Source: Lentzea nigeriaca
GTDB lineage: Bacteria > Actinomycetota > Actinomycetes > Mycobacteriales > Pseudonocardiaceae
DNA length: 64,000 bases
NCBI RefSeq assembly: GCF_016907955.1
Contig: NZ_JAFBCX010000008.1
Span: forward strand, 124,001 to 188,000
Direction of reading: 5' to 3'
Below, piece by piece: positions 8,193-16,738 of the stretch. A program made the translations under genes and the position numbers. Within the stretch, counting starts at the first letter, position 1. Every line of letters begins with the position of its first letter. Under the pieces are notes generated by a model, which was not told the DNA's origin, ran no database searches, and worked only from the letters and a program-made list of their open reading frames with translations.

Positions 8193-9356
8193 ATGACGAT
8201 CCTGTGTGATCCGGCCACCCGTGCCGGACAGCTCTCCCCCGCCGTCGGCGTCGTCGGCAGCAACGTCATCACCGCCGCGACGCTCGCAGAAGCCGACCGG
8301 CTGCTCGCCGCGGACCCCGCCGAGCTGCTCGTCGTCATCGGAGCGGCCGTCGATCTGGACGAGGCACTCACTTTCGCCGAGGCGTTGCGGTTCGAACGTC
8401 CTGCGGTCGGTGTGGTTCTGCAGCGCGAAGTGCTCGAAATCGGCACGCTGACGCAGGCACTCCGCGCGGGTGTTCGTGAGGTCGTCGCGCGGGACGACCT
8501 CTCGTCCCTGGCCGATGCCTGCGCTCGATCACGGGCGTTGTCCGCGCAGGTGACCGGGATACCGCAGCCCGGCACCGGCGAGCGCAGGCACGGCCAGGTG
8601 ATCACCGTGTTCTCCGCCAAGGGCGGGTGCGGCAAGACGACGCTCGCGGTGAACCTCGCCGCGATGCTCGCGGCCGGTGGCGAGCGGTCGGTGTGTCTGG
8701 TGGACCTCGACCTCGCGTTCGGTGATGTCGGGATCTGCCTGCGGGCCGAGCCGGTCCGCACGATCGTGCACGGGCTCGGGATGCTCGGGCACGTCGACGC
8801 CGCGGGCGCGTCGTCGCTGCTCACGGCGTGCCGGCCGGGGCTGAGCGCGCTGCTCGCGCCGGTTGAACCCGGTGACGCGGAACGAGTTCCCGCGTCGCTG
8901 GTCAGCGAGCTGCTGGACGTGCTGCCGACGATGTTCGACTACGTCGTGGTCGACACACCGTCCGCGTTCAGTGAGCACGTGCTGGCGGCGATGGACGCCT
9001 CGCACCACCACGTCCTGCTGACCACGCCGGACGTGCCGGCGCTGAAGAACTTGCGCGTGACGCTGGACATGCTCGATCTGCTGTCCTACGCGCACGACAT
9101 CCGGTCGATCGTGCTGAACCGGTCCGACGCGAAGGTCGGTCTGACGATGGACGACATCCAACGCGTTGTGCGCAGCGACATCCGCGCGCACGTGCCGTCC
9201 AGCAGAGATGTGCCGATCTCGGTGAACAAGGGCAACCCGATCGTCCTCGATCTGCCCAGACACCCGGTCAGTGAGGCCATCTCGCGATTCGCCCGCGAAC
9301 ACGTGCTCGCCGAGCCAGCGGTCGTCGCGGCCAAGTCGAAGAGGTGGTTCCGATGA
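8193..9356 (+). CDS. CpaE/TadZ-type MinD-like ATPase
   Basis: A 387-residue protein. The N-terminal 120 residues look like a degenerate receiver domain. A deviant Walker A (SAKGGCGKTT, about residues 142-151) and the switch region (VCLVDLDLAFGDVG, VVVDTPS) follow. TadZ/CpaE proteins localise the pilus machine in the cell and belong to the ParA/MinD superfamily. Its stop overlaps the ATG of cpaF (ATGA, 9353-9356), so the two are translationally coupled. Confidence 0.9.
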   Translation: MTILCDPATRAGQLSPAVGVVGSNVITAATLAEADRLLAADPAELLVVIGAAVDLDEALTFAEALRFERPAVGVVLQREVLEIGTLTQALRAGVREVVARDDLSSLADACARSRALSAQVTGIPQPGTGERRHGQVITVFSAKGGCGKTTLAVNLAAMLAAGGERSVCLVDLDLAFGDVGICLRAEPVRTIVHGLGMLGHVDAAGASSLLTACRPGLSALLAPVEPGDAERVPASLVSELLDVLPTMFDYVVVDTPSAFSEHVLAAMDASHHHVLLTTPDVPALKNLRVTLDMLDLLSYAHDIRSIVLNRSDAKVGLTMDDIQRVVRSDIRAHVPSSRDVPISVNKGNPIVLDLPRHPVSEAISRFAREHVLAEPAVVAAKSKRWFR

Positions 9357-10705
9357 GCCTGGCCAATCGCATTGCCGCGCAACGGGAGTCCGGCTCGCCG
9401 ACACCGCAGCCGCGCAGGCACGCGCATGCCGCGGACCCGTTCGCCGAGGTGAAGCGCAGCGTGCACGCGGGCCTGCTGGAGGTGCTCGGCCCCAAGCTCT
9501 ACGACGCGCACCTCGACCAGCGCGAGCTGGAAACCCGTGTGCGCCAGACGTTGCAGGCGGTGCTGGAACGCGACGAGACGCCGCTGACCAACGCCGACCG
9601 TGCCCGCATCGCCCTGGAAGTCCTGGACGAGATCCTCGGCCACGGCCCGCTGGAGCCCTACCTGCGCGACCCGAGCATCTCCGAGATCATGGTCAACGGG
9701 TTCGACCAGGTCTATGTGGAACGTGGGGGACGGCTGGAGCCGGTTCCCGTGGCGTTCGCGGACGAGTCACACCTGCGCCGCACCATCGACAAGATCGTCG
9801 CCAAGGTCGGACGCCGCGTCGACGAGGCGTCGCCGATGGTCGACGCCCGCCTGTCCGACGGCAGCCGCGTCAACGCCGTCGTGCCGCCGATCGCGCTGGA
9901 CGGCTCCGTGCTGACGATCCGCAAGTTCGCGAGCGACCCGTTCACGGTCGACGACCTGATCGGCTTCGGCACGCTGACACCCGCGACCGCGCACCTGCTG
10001 GAGGCGTGCGTGCGCGGACGGATGAACATCCTGATCGGTGGCGGCACCGGCTCCGGCAAGACGACATCGTTGAACGTGCTGTCGTCGTTCGTGCCGGCCG
10101 ACGAGCGCATCGTCACCATCGAGGATGCCGCAGAGCTCCAGCTACGCCAAGATCACGTGCTGCGTCTGGAAGCCCGGCCACCGAACGTGGAGTCACGCGG
10201 CGAGGTGGCCGTGCGGGACCTGGTCCGCAACGCGCTGCGCATGCGGCCCGACCGGATCATCGTCGGTGAGGTCCGCGACGGTGCGGCTCTGGACATGTTG
10301 CAGGCCATGAACACCGGCCACGACGGTTCCATCACCACCGTGCACTCCAACTCGCCGCGCGACTCGTTGTCCCGCCTCGAGACCATGGTGCTGATGGCGG
10401 GCGTCGACCTGCCGGCGCGGGCGATCCGCGAGCAGATGGCGTCCGCGATCGACCTGATCGTGCACCAGTCGAGGCTGAAGGACGGCACGCGGCGCGTCAC
10501 TCACATCACCGAGGTCATCGGGATGGAAGGCGAGATCGTGACGCTGCAGGACATCTTCCACTTCGACTTCCACGCCGGTGTCGACGAACGCGGGTTCTTC
10601 CGGGGCCAGCTGCAGTCGACCGGGCTGCGACCGCACTTCGTGGAAAAGTTGCGGGACCGCGGGATCGACGTTCCTCCACATTTGTTCGGAGGTGGTCCGC
10701 GATGA
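9353..10705 (+). CDS. CpaF/TadA secretion ATPase
   Basis: A 450-residue type II/IV secretion ATPase. Walker A GGGTGSGKTTS lies near residues 227-237, with the Asp box (IVTIEDAAELQL), Walker B (RPDRIIVGEVRDGAALD) and His box (GHDGSITTVHSNS). It would power pilin polymerisation with TadB and TadC. The ATG at 9353 overlaps the cpaE stop; an in-frame GTG at 9344 is less likely. It ends with an ATGA overlap with the next gene. Confidence 0.93.
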   Translation: MSLANRIAAQRESGSPTPQPRRHAHAADPFAEVKRSVHAGLLEVLGPKLYDAHLDQRELETRVRQTLQAVLERDETPLTNADRARIALEVLDEILGHGPLEPYLRDPSISEIMVNGFDQVYVERGGRLEPVPVAFADESHLRRTIDKIVAKVGRRVDEASPMVDARLSDGSRVNAVVPPIALDGSVLTIRKFASDPFTVDDLIGFGTLTPATAHLLEACVRGRMNILIGGGTGSGKTTSLNVLSSFVPADERIVTIEDAAELQLRQDHVLRLEARPPNVESRGEVAVRDLVRNALRMRPDRIIVGEVRDGAALDMLQAMNTGHDGSITTVHSNSPRDSLSRLETMVLMAGVDLPARAIREQMASAIDLIVHQSRLKDGTRRVTHITEVIGMEGEIVTLQDIFHFDFHAGVDERGFFRGQLQSTGLRPHFVEKLRDRGIDVPPHLFGGGPR

Positions 10706-12318
10706 CGAGACGGGTTCTCGCCGGGTTGCTCATCGGTGCCCTGCTGACGTTCGCGTTCAGCGCTTTCGCCGTCGCCGCACCATCTCGCGGGGTGGTCGTG
10801 CTGCTCGACACCAGTGGCTCGATGGCGCCGGACCGGATCGCCGTCGCGCGAAAGGCGATCGGGACCTACGTTTCGAGTCTGCCCGCAGACGTGCAGGTCG
10901 GTCTGGTCACGTTCTCCAACCAGCCTTCCCTCGTGGTGGCACCCACCGCTGACCGGGCTGCCCTCACCGGAGCGCTGGACCGGGTGCAGGCCAAGGGTGA
11001 CACGTCCTTGTTCGACGCCGTTCCGGTCGGGTTGTCCGCTCTGCAGGGCTTTTCGGAGCGCCGGATGGTCGTTGTGTCCGACGGCGAGGACACGGTCAGC
11101 CGGTCCACTCTGGACTCCGCGGTCTCCGCCGTCGCCGCCGCCGGTGTGCCGACCGACGTGATCGGGTTCCAGTACAGCGACGAGGCTCTGCGCCGGATCG
11201 CCGCCGCGGCCGGTGGACGTCTGCTGACGGCCTCGGACGCCGCCTCGCTGGCTTCCGCTTTCGCTGCTCTGGCAGTACCTTCTTCGGCTCCCCCGCCTCC
11301 GGCCCCTGTCGCAACGCCCGCACCCGCACCCGCGCCGGTCGCCGTGCCCCTGCCGTCTCCCGGTCTGAACTGGGAAGTCGGGGTCCTGATCGTCGGCACG
11401 TTCCTCGTGGTGTTCGTCGTCGTGATGATGCTGCTGACGCCGCGGCGCTCCGCCGCCGGTCGGAAGCTGGAGCAGCACCTCGAGCACTACGGCGCGCAGG
11501 AACCCGTTGTGCAGGAGGAAAGTCAGGCAGCGCAGACCGCAGTCGGATTGACCCAGCGCGTGATGGGCGACGCCGCCGCCGCCCGTCTCGCCGACCGGCT
11601 CGACCTGGCCGGCATGAAGGCGAGCCCGGCCGAGTGGACCCTCCTGCGGGTCTGCGTCTCCGCCGGACTCTCCGCCCTGCTGACCTTGGTGACGACCTGG
11701 TGGATCGGGGTGCCGGCGGGCGCGCTCCTCGGCTGGCTCCTGACGGCGCTGGTCGTGAAGGCGCGGACCTCGAAGCGCCGTGCAGCGTTCGCGGACCAGC
11801 TCCCGGACGTACTGCAGCTGGTCGCCAGTTCGCTGCGCTCCGGTTTCTCACTGGCCCAGGCGGTCGACGCCGTCGTGCGTGACGGCACTCAACCCGCCGC
11901 GAGCGAGTTCTCCCGAGCGCTGGCCGCCACTCGCATCGGCGCCGAGCTGGAGGACGCCCTCGACCGCGTCGCCGAGCGGATGCGCAGCGCCGACCTCGCG
12001 TGGGTGGTGATGGCCATCCGCATCCAGCGTCAGGTCGGCGGCAACCTCGCCGAGGTGCTGATGAACACCGTCGCCACCATGCGCGACCGGTCCCAGACCC
12101 GCCGGCACGTCCGTGCGCTGTCGGCGGAAGGCCGCCTGTCCGCCTACGTTCTGGTCAGTCTGCCGATCGGTCTGGCTGCGTTCCTGTTCTGGACGCGACC
12201 GGAGTACATGCGGCCGCTCCACACCACGTTGGTCGGCATCGTGATGCTCGCGTTCGGTGCCGTGATGATCGTGCTCGGCTCGTTGTGGATGCGCAAGCTC
12301 GTGCGCGTGGAGGTGTGA
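10702..12318 (+). CDS. von Willebrand A domain fused to TadB-type T2SSF platform protein
   Basis: A 538-residue protein with a signal/anchor helix (residues 5-26), then a VWA domain with an intact MIDAS motif (DTSGS at 36-40 and a later SDGED), then a Pro/Ala-rich linker (about 195-222), a second membrane helix (about 227-248), and a C-terminal TadB/GspF domain (FADQLPDVLQLVASSLRSGFSLAQ and following) with further helices. TadB is the inner-membrane platform for the CpaF ATPase. The metal-binding VWA domain would lie outside the membrane and may contact the pilus, a ligand or the cell wall. It overlaps cpaF by 4 nt and tadC starts 1 nt after its stop. Confidence 0.9.
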   Translation: MTRRVLAGLLIGALLTFAFSAFAVAAPSRGVVVLLDTSGSMAPDRIAVARKAIGTYVSSLPADVQVGLVTFSNQPSLVVAPTADRAALTGALDRVQAKGDTSLFDAVPVGLSALQGFSERRMVVVSDGEDTVSRSTLDSAVSAVAAAGVPTDVIGFQYSDEALRRIAAAAGGRLLTASDAASLASAFAALAVPSSAPPPPAPVATPAPAPAPVAVPLPSPGLNWEVGVLIVGTFLVVFVVVMMLLTPRRSAAGRKLEQHLEHYGAQEPVVQEESQAAQTAVGLTQRVMGDAAAARLADRLDLAGMKASPAEWTLLRVCVSAGLSALLTLVTTWWIGVPAGALLGWLLTALVVKARTSKRRAAFADQLPDVLQLVASSLRSGFSLAQAVDAVVRDGTQPAASEFSRALAATRIGAELEDALDRVAERMRSADLAWVVMAIRIQRQVGGNLAEVLMNTVATMRDRSQTRRHVRALSAEGRLSAYVLVSLPIGLAAFLFWTRPEYMRPLHTTLVGIVMLAFGAVMIVLGSLWMRKLVRVEV

Positions 12319-12319
12319 C

Positions 12320-13204
12320 ATGGTGCTCGTCGTTGGGCTCGGCTGCCTTTTTCTCGCTTTCACGCTGTGCGTCGTCGCGGTCGTTCTGAAGCCACCTGTC
12401 ACAGCCGCGGCTTCCCTCGCCCTGATCGAGACGAGCTACTCGGCCGCGGTCACCACGCAGAAGGACGTGGCCGCCTCTCCGAGCTGGCTGCGCTCGATCG
12501 CCGTGCGCCTGTCACCCGCGGGCGTGGCCAACGGGTTGCAGCACCGCCTCGACCTGGCTGGCAACCCGCCGACCTGGACCCCGGACCGCGTGCTCGGGGC
12601 CAAGGGGCTCGGCTTGCTGGTCGGCGCGGCCGGCGGCGGCCTGCTCGGCATCCGCTCGGCGGGCTGGCTGATCGCCGGTCTGGTGGCGGGCGCGCTCCTC
12701 GGCTTCTTCCTGCCCGACGTACTGCTGCTGAACGCGGGCCAGAAACGCCAGAACCTGATCCGCCGCGCCCTGCCCGACGCCCTCGACATGCTCACCGTGT
12801 GCGTGGAGGCAGGCCTCGGCTTCGACGCGGCGCTCGCCCAGGTCGCCCGCAACACCGCGGGCCCGCTGGCCCAGGAATTTGCCCGCGTCCTGCAGGAGAT
12901 GCAGATCGGCAAGTCCCGCAACGAGGCTCTGCGCGCGCTGACTCTGCGCACCACTGTCAACGAGCTCCGCGCGTTCGTCTCGGCCCTCGCCCAGGCCGGT
13001 GAACTCGGCGTCCCCGTCGCCTCCGTGCTGCGCGAGCAGGCCCGCGAGATGCGCATCCGCCGCCGCCAGCATGCCGAGGAGCAGGCTCAGAAGGTGCCAG
13101 TGAAGATCCTCTTCCCGCTGATCGCGTGTCTGTTCCCGGCGATGTTCGTGGTCATCATCGGGCCGGGCGCGATCAGCATCGCCAAAGTGCTGATGCACCT
13201 CTGA
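12320..13204 (+). CDS. TadC-type T2SSF platform protein
   Basis: A 294-residue membrane protein with a type II secretion F domain (RRALPDALDMLTVCVEAGLG and LAQAGELGVPVASVLREQA) flanked by hydrophobic helices at the N-terminus, the middle and the C-terminus. It forms the platform with TadB. It starts immediately after the VWA-TadB gene and is the last recognisable tad gene, followed by a terminator-like hairpin. Confidence 0.9.
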   Translation: MVLVVGLGCLFLAFTLCVVAVVLKPPVTAAASLALIETSYSAAVTTQKDVAASPSWLRSIAVRLSPAGVANGLQHRLDLAGNPPTWTPDRVLGAKGLGLLVGAAGGGLLGIRSAGWLIAGLVAGALLGFFLPDVLLLNAGQKRQNLIRRALPDALDMLTVCVEAGLGFDAALAQVARNTAGPLAQEFARVLQEMQIGKSRNEALRALTLRTTVNELRAFVSALAQAGELGVPVASVLREQAREMRIRRRQHAEEQAQKVPVKILFPLIACLFPAMFVVIIGPGAISIAKVLMHL

Positions 13205-13214
13205 CAGCCGGCAA

Positions 13215-13252
13215 CCAGGGAGCGGGCGCGTTCACCGTGTCCGCTCCCTTGG
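13215..13252 (+). terminator. Terminator-like hairpin after the tad operon
   Basis: CCAGGGAGCGG (13215-13225) can pair with CCGCTCCCTTGG (13241-13252) with one bulge and a 15-nt loop, 11 nt after the tadC stop. There is no T tract, as is usual for hairpin terminators in high-GC actinobacteria. Confidence 0.55.
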
Positions 13253-13485
13253 TCGGGTCGACCGCTCAGGGCACGGAAGCGGTGACTGCGGTGTGGTGAC
13301 GGCGAACGCGAAGATGTTCTTGATCGAGCGCGACCTCTCCTCGACCTCGTTGACGACCGACGAGGTGTGCGAGAGAAGTGTCAGGCGCGCGAACGCGGTG
13401 ATCGACAGCCCGAGGCGTCCTGCGGCAGCACGGCACTCCGGCAAGCCCAACTGGATCTCCTCCGATCCGCCGTCTCGGCCGCAGC

Positions 13486-13620
13486 GTCCCCGCCGCGACG
13501 GGCGTCGGCCCCGTGCTCACCACGCTCCTGGCCGTGCCGCTGTTCAGCGAGCGGATCGCCTTCGGCCACCAACGGGCGACGCCGCCGGTCCCTGCCTCAA
13601 GGGACCAAGTGCTCTATTAG
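13486..13620 (+). pseudogene. Degenerate fragment resembling the C-terminal end of an EamA-type transporter
   Basis: The 489-nt gap between the tad operon and the response regulator has no convincing gene. One open stretch encodes GVGPVLTTLLAVPLFSERIA, which resembles the end of EamA/DMT permeases (GPVLTALLAVPLLGERL pattern). It has no start codon, no complete fold and ends at TAG 13618-13620. The opposite strand (13232-13450) also has a short open frame with no recognised similarity. Most likely decayed DNA. Confidence 0.3.
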
Positions 13621-13693
13621 CCCCTTCGGTGTAACCATCTGTCACCTCCGGAACGACAAGCGGGGTGAACCATCATCCGGAAGGGGTCAGCCC

Positions 13694-14338
13694 ATGGCGA
13701 TCAGAGTAGTCGTGGTCGACGGACACACGCTCACCCGTTTCGGCCTGACGACCCTCGCCGCCGCGCACCCCGACCTGAAGGTCGTCGCGGAGGCGAGGAC
13801 GGCGGCCGAGGCTCCCGGCGTCATCGCCGCCGCCTCACCGGACGTCGTCACCGTGGATGTGGGCCTGCCCGACGCCGACGGCCTCAGGCTCGCCCGCGAG
13901 CTGCGTGATCGCTACCCGACGCTCGGCATCGTGGTGCTGACTTCACAAGGCGAGGACGACGTGCTGTTCAGGGCCCTGGAAACCGGTGCGTCGGCGTTCG
14001 TCGGCAAGAGCGCGCCGGTCGAGGAGGTCCTTTGTGCCATCAGGCACGCGGCCGTGGCGGCCTCGTCCTTCACTGCGGCGGGTCTGGCCAATGCCATGGC
14101 GCGCCGGCGGTCAACAACCGCGCGGCTGACCTTGAGTCCGCGTGAGCACGAGGTGTTGATGCTCCTGCGGGACGGAGAGTCCATCCCCGCCATCGCACGC
14201 GCCCTGTACGTGTCGCCTTCGACGGCCAAGACGTACGTGTCACGCCTCTACGAAAAGCTCGGCGTTTCCAACCGCGCCCAGGCGTTGATGGCGGCGCTGC
14301 GTGAAGGCATCATCCGAAGCGACGCCGCGACCGCCTGA
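13694..14338 (+). CDS. LuxR-type (NarL/FixJ) response regulator, solo
   Basis: A 214-residue protein with a receiver domain (about 1-120) and a LuxR HTH (about 145-205, LSPREHEVLMLLRDGESI). Phospho-acceptor Asp55 (VDVGLPD), Thr81 and Lys103 are present. The usual acidic pair after beta-1 reads Asp9-Gly10 (VVDGH) rather than Asp-Asp, which may weaken metal binding. No histidine kinase is adjacent. AAGGGG before the ATG is a plausible SD. Position suggests, but does not prove, regulation of the tad locus. Confidence 0.85.
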   Translation: MAIRVVVVDGHTLTRFGLTTLAAAHPDLKVVAEARTAAEAPGVIAAASPDVVTVDVGLPDADGLRLARELRDRYPTLGIVVLTSQGEDDVLFRALETGASAFVGKSAPVEEVLCAIRHAAVAASSFTAAGLANAMARRRSTTARLTLSPREHEVLMLLRDGESIPAIARALYVSPSTAKTYVSRLYEKLGVSNRAQALMAALREGIIRSDAATA

Positions 14339-14346
14339 GCCCATGG

Positions 14347-14658
14347 CTAGGCCCACCAGAACGTCCACAGGGTCGCCCCTGTCACCACCAGCACCGCCAG
14401 CGAACCGATCGGCGCCTTCCAGTCCGCGTACCGGTCGGCCACGATCTGCCCGGCCACGACGAGCAGCGCCGCCACGACGTGCGCCGTGACCGAGAGCGTG
14501 CCGGGCCCCGGCAGGTCGCGAGCGTTCGCGTAGAACTGGACGCCGATGTTCCCCAGAGCGAGCAGCACCATGCCCACCGCGAGCACACCGCTCACGGCGC
14601 GCAGGATTCCGTAGGTCCGCGACGGCCGCTTTGCTGCTTCCACTTCCACTCCAGCCAC
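14347..14658 (-). CDS. Small integral membrane protein
   Basis: About 103 residues from a GTG at 14658. Three hydrophobic segments are visible (AVSGVLAVGMVLLALGNIG; VTAHVVAALLVVAGQIVA; a C-terminal segment ending LWTFWWA). No known domain is recognised. It is convergent with the response regulator, 8 nt apart. The start is uncertain because several GTG codons are in frame. Confidence 0.6.
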   Translation of the reverse strand: MAGVEVEAAKRPSRTYGILRAVSGVLAVGMVLLALGNIGVQFYANARDLPGPGTLSVTAHVVAALLVVAGQIVADRYADWKAPIGSLAVLVVTGATLWTFWWA

Positions 14659-14727
14659 CCTACGGGGCCGGCGGTGCGCGGGAGGGGAAGGCCCGACCGG
14701 TCCCAGCACGGTTACGCCGAACGTGGC

Positions 14728-15597
14728 CTACGGCGCCAGCAACGCCCACGGCTCGATCGCCGGAGCCGCCGCCTGCCCCTCCGGGCAACTCCGCCGGAAG
14801 TCGCACCACTGGCACTGCCGCCCCACGACCGGCGGGAACAGGATCTCCTGATCCCCACCGGCCTTCAACGTCTCGGTGGCCAGGTCGATCTCGTCCGCCG
14901 CCTCCTCGGCCCGCCGCACGTGCCGGGCCAGCGACTCCTCCGTGTGCTCCCACACCGCCACCGACCCCGACGGCAGATGGTGCAGCTCCACCCGGCGGCA
15001 CGGCTTGCGCAACGTGCGCCGCGCGGCCAGCGCGTACAACGCCAGCGCCTGCGAGCCGCGCGCGTCGTCGGAGCTCAGGACGTGCCTGCCCGTCTTGTAG
15101 TCGACGATCACCAGCTCGCCGTCGCGGTAGTCGATGCGGTCGACCCGCCCCTCGGCCACGATGCGCTCGGTCGGCGACGACACCCAGCGCTCCACCCCGA
15201 GCGGTTCGAAGTCGACGTCCAGCGACGCCACGTAGTCGTGCACCCAGCCACCGGCCCGCGCCCGGTACTCGGCGGCCTGGTCGACGTCGCGGAAACCCTC
15301 CGACTTCCACTGCCCGTTCACCAGCGCCACCGCCTGGTCGGGCGTTCGGCGGTCGGCCGGCAGGTCGAACAACGCCTTCAGGGCGTTGTGCACCACCGCG
15401 CCCAGCGTGTTGTGCGCCCAGGCCCCGCCACGCGGCGGCGTGGGGCGGTCGAGGTACGTCATGCGGTAGCGGCGCGGGCAGTCCGTCCACGTCGCGAGCT
15501 TCGCGGGCGTGACGCGCACGAGCCGACGCGGTGCTGCGGTGCCGAAGTCGAAGCCGAGTTGTTCCACCCGCCCCAAGTTACTCAGCACCCCTGACAT
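14728..15597 (-). CDS. RecB-family PD-(D/E)XK nuclease with Fe-S cysteine cluster
   Basis: A 289-residue protein. The nuclease core is EGRVDRID followed by ELVIVDYKTGR (PD-(D/E)XK motifs II and III). An N-terminal Cys40 (TDCPRRY) plus a C-terminal CQWCDFRRSC give four cysteines in the arrangement that holds a 4Fe-4S cluster in Cas4/AddB-like exonucleases. Widely conserved as a stand-alone gene in actinobacteria, so DNA repair is more likely than CRISPR; no cas genes are nearby. Confidence 0.85.
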   Translation of the reverse strand: MSGVLSNLGRVEQLGFDFGTAAPRRLVRVTPAKLATWTDCPRRYRMTYLDRPTPPRGGAWAHNTLGAVVHNALKALFDLPADRRTPDQAVALVNGQWKSEGFRDVDQAAEYRARAGGWVHDYVASLDVDFEPLGVERWVSSPTERIVAEGRVDRIDYRDGELVIVDYKTGRHVLSSDDARGSQALALYALAARRTLRKPCRRVELHHLPSGSVAVWEHTEESLARHVRRAEEAADEIDLATETLKAGGDQEILFPPVVGRQCQWCDFRRSCPEGQAAAPAIEPWALLAP

Positions 15598-15635
15598 TGT
15601 TCGATCGCCCCTGCTCCGCAGCTACATTTCAGCGC

Positions 15636-15938
15636 ATGGAGATCTGGCACAACCCGCGCTGCTCCAAGAGCCGCGCCGCAAAGCAACGTCTCGACGACGA
15701 GGGCGTCGAGTACACCGAGCGCCGCTACCTCGACGACACCCCCACCGAGGAGGAGCTCGACCATGTCCTCAAGCTCCTGGGCAAGGAGCCGTGGGAGATC
15801 GCGCGCACCAAGGAGCCCGCCTACCCCACGCTGTTGGAGCACGACCGCGCCAAGTGGATCGCCCACATGGTCGCGAACCCGAGCCTGATCGAGCGTCCGA
15901 TCATCATCGACGGGGACTCCGCGCACATCGAGCGCTAG
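15636..15938 (+). CDS. ArsC/Spx-family thioredoxin-fold protein (arsenate reductase-like)
   Basis: A 100-residue protein with the catalytic Cys9 in HNPRCSKSR and the family pattern RPIIIDGDSAHIER at its end. It stops about 15 residues earlier than typical ArsC. No ars genes are adjacent, so arsenate reduction is not assured. A TACATT element ends 7 nt before the ATG, which fits a leaderless transcript. Confidence 0.82.
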   Translation: MEIWHNPRCSKSRAAKQRLDDEGVEYTERRYLDDTPTEEELDHVLKLLGKEPWEIARTKEPAYPTLLEHDRAKWIAHMVANPSLIERPIIIDGDSAHIER

Positions 15939-15950
15939 TAGAGCGTCGCG

Positions 15951-16055
15951 GCTCTCATGCACGTCGCTGCCGAGATGGCGGTAGAGAAATGCCGACGCAA
16001 ACGTCTGCTGATCACCCCGACTGCTGCCAACCGTGCAGTTGGCAGCCATGAGAGC
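15951..16055. repeat. Interrupted inverted repeat between convergent genes
   Basis: GCTCTCATG (15951-15959) and GCTGCC (15966-15971) pair with GGCAGCCATGAGAGC (16041-16055), a 15-bp stem with a 6-nt bulge around a 69-nt loop. It lies between the ArsC-like gene and marC, which converge, so it may serve as a bidirectional terminator; a mobile remnant is also possible. Confidence 0.45.
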
Positions 16056-16118
16056 GCGATCTTCATGATCGAAGCGCGGCTGCCCGCCGGCCACATCCCA
16101 AGAGATAGCTGCGACACG

Positions 16119-16730
16119 CTACTGGGAACCGGTGATGAAGCCCTGCACCGACGACGCGACCAGCTGCACGGCGATCGCGGCCAGCAGCAGACCGGCGATC
16201 TTGGCCATCAGCAGGATCCCGCTCTCCTTGAACACCTTGATCAGCAGCCCGGCGGACCGCAGCGTCCCCAGCAGCACGAGGTGCACGGCCACGATCGCCG
16301 CGGCCAGCGCGAAGTAGGAGCCCCACCCGTCGGCCTGGCGCACGAACACGATCGTCGCGGCGATGGCACCGGGGCCGGCCAGCAGCGGCGTGCCCAGCGG
16401 CACCAGCGCGATGTTGACGTCCTCGACCTCGGGGTGGTTCGTCGCGCCCTTGCCGGTCAGCAGGTCCAGCGCGATCAGCAACAGCAGCAGCCCGCCCGCG
16501 CCCTGCAGGGCGGGGATGCCGATGTGCATGTACGCCAGGATCGAGTTGCCCGCGACCGCGAACAGCGTGATCACCAGGAACGACACCAGCACGCCCTGCC
16601 GCGCCGCCCGTTTGCGGGCGTCGCGCGACTTGCGGCCGACCAGACCCAGGAACACGGGCACGGTGCCGGGCGGGTCCATGATCACCAGCAGCGTGATCGT
16701 GGCCTCGATGAACAGCCGCACGTTGAACAC
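16119..16730 (-). CDS. MarC-family integral membrane protein
   Basis: A 203-residue protein with six hydrophobic helices and family motifs MDPPGTVPVFLGL near the N-terminus and PLGTPLLAGPGAIAATIV in the middle. The transport substrate of MarC proteins is not established; the name does not imply a proven role in multidrug resistance. It starts 9 nt after the PHP-domain gene stop, so the two form an operon. Confidence 0.88.
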   Translation of the reverse strand: MFNVRLFIEATITLLVIMDPPGTVPVFLGLVGRKSRDARKRAARQGVLVSFLVITLFAVAGNSILAYMHIGIPALQGAGGLLLLLIALDLLTGKGATNHPEVEDVNIALVPLGTPLLAGPGAIAATIVFVRQADGWGSYFALAAAIVAVHLVLLGTLRSAGLLIKVFKESGILLMAKIAGLLLAAIAVQLVASSVQGFITGSQ

Positions 16731-16738
16731 TGAGCCAC

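Noticed and set aside
14728-15597. Cas4-like nuclease as a sign of a CRISPR system
   Set aside because: No repeats with regular spacers and no other cas genes occur in the window; stand-alone RecB-type nucleases are common in actinobacteria.
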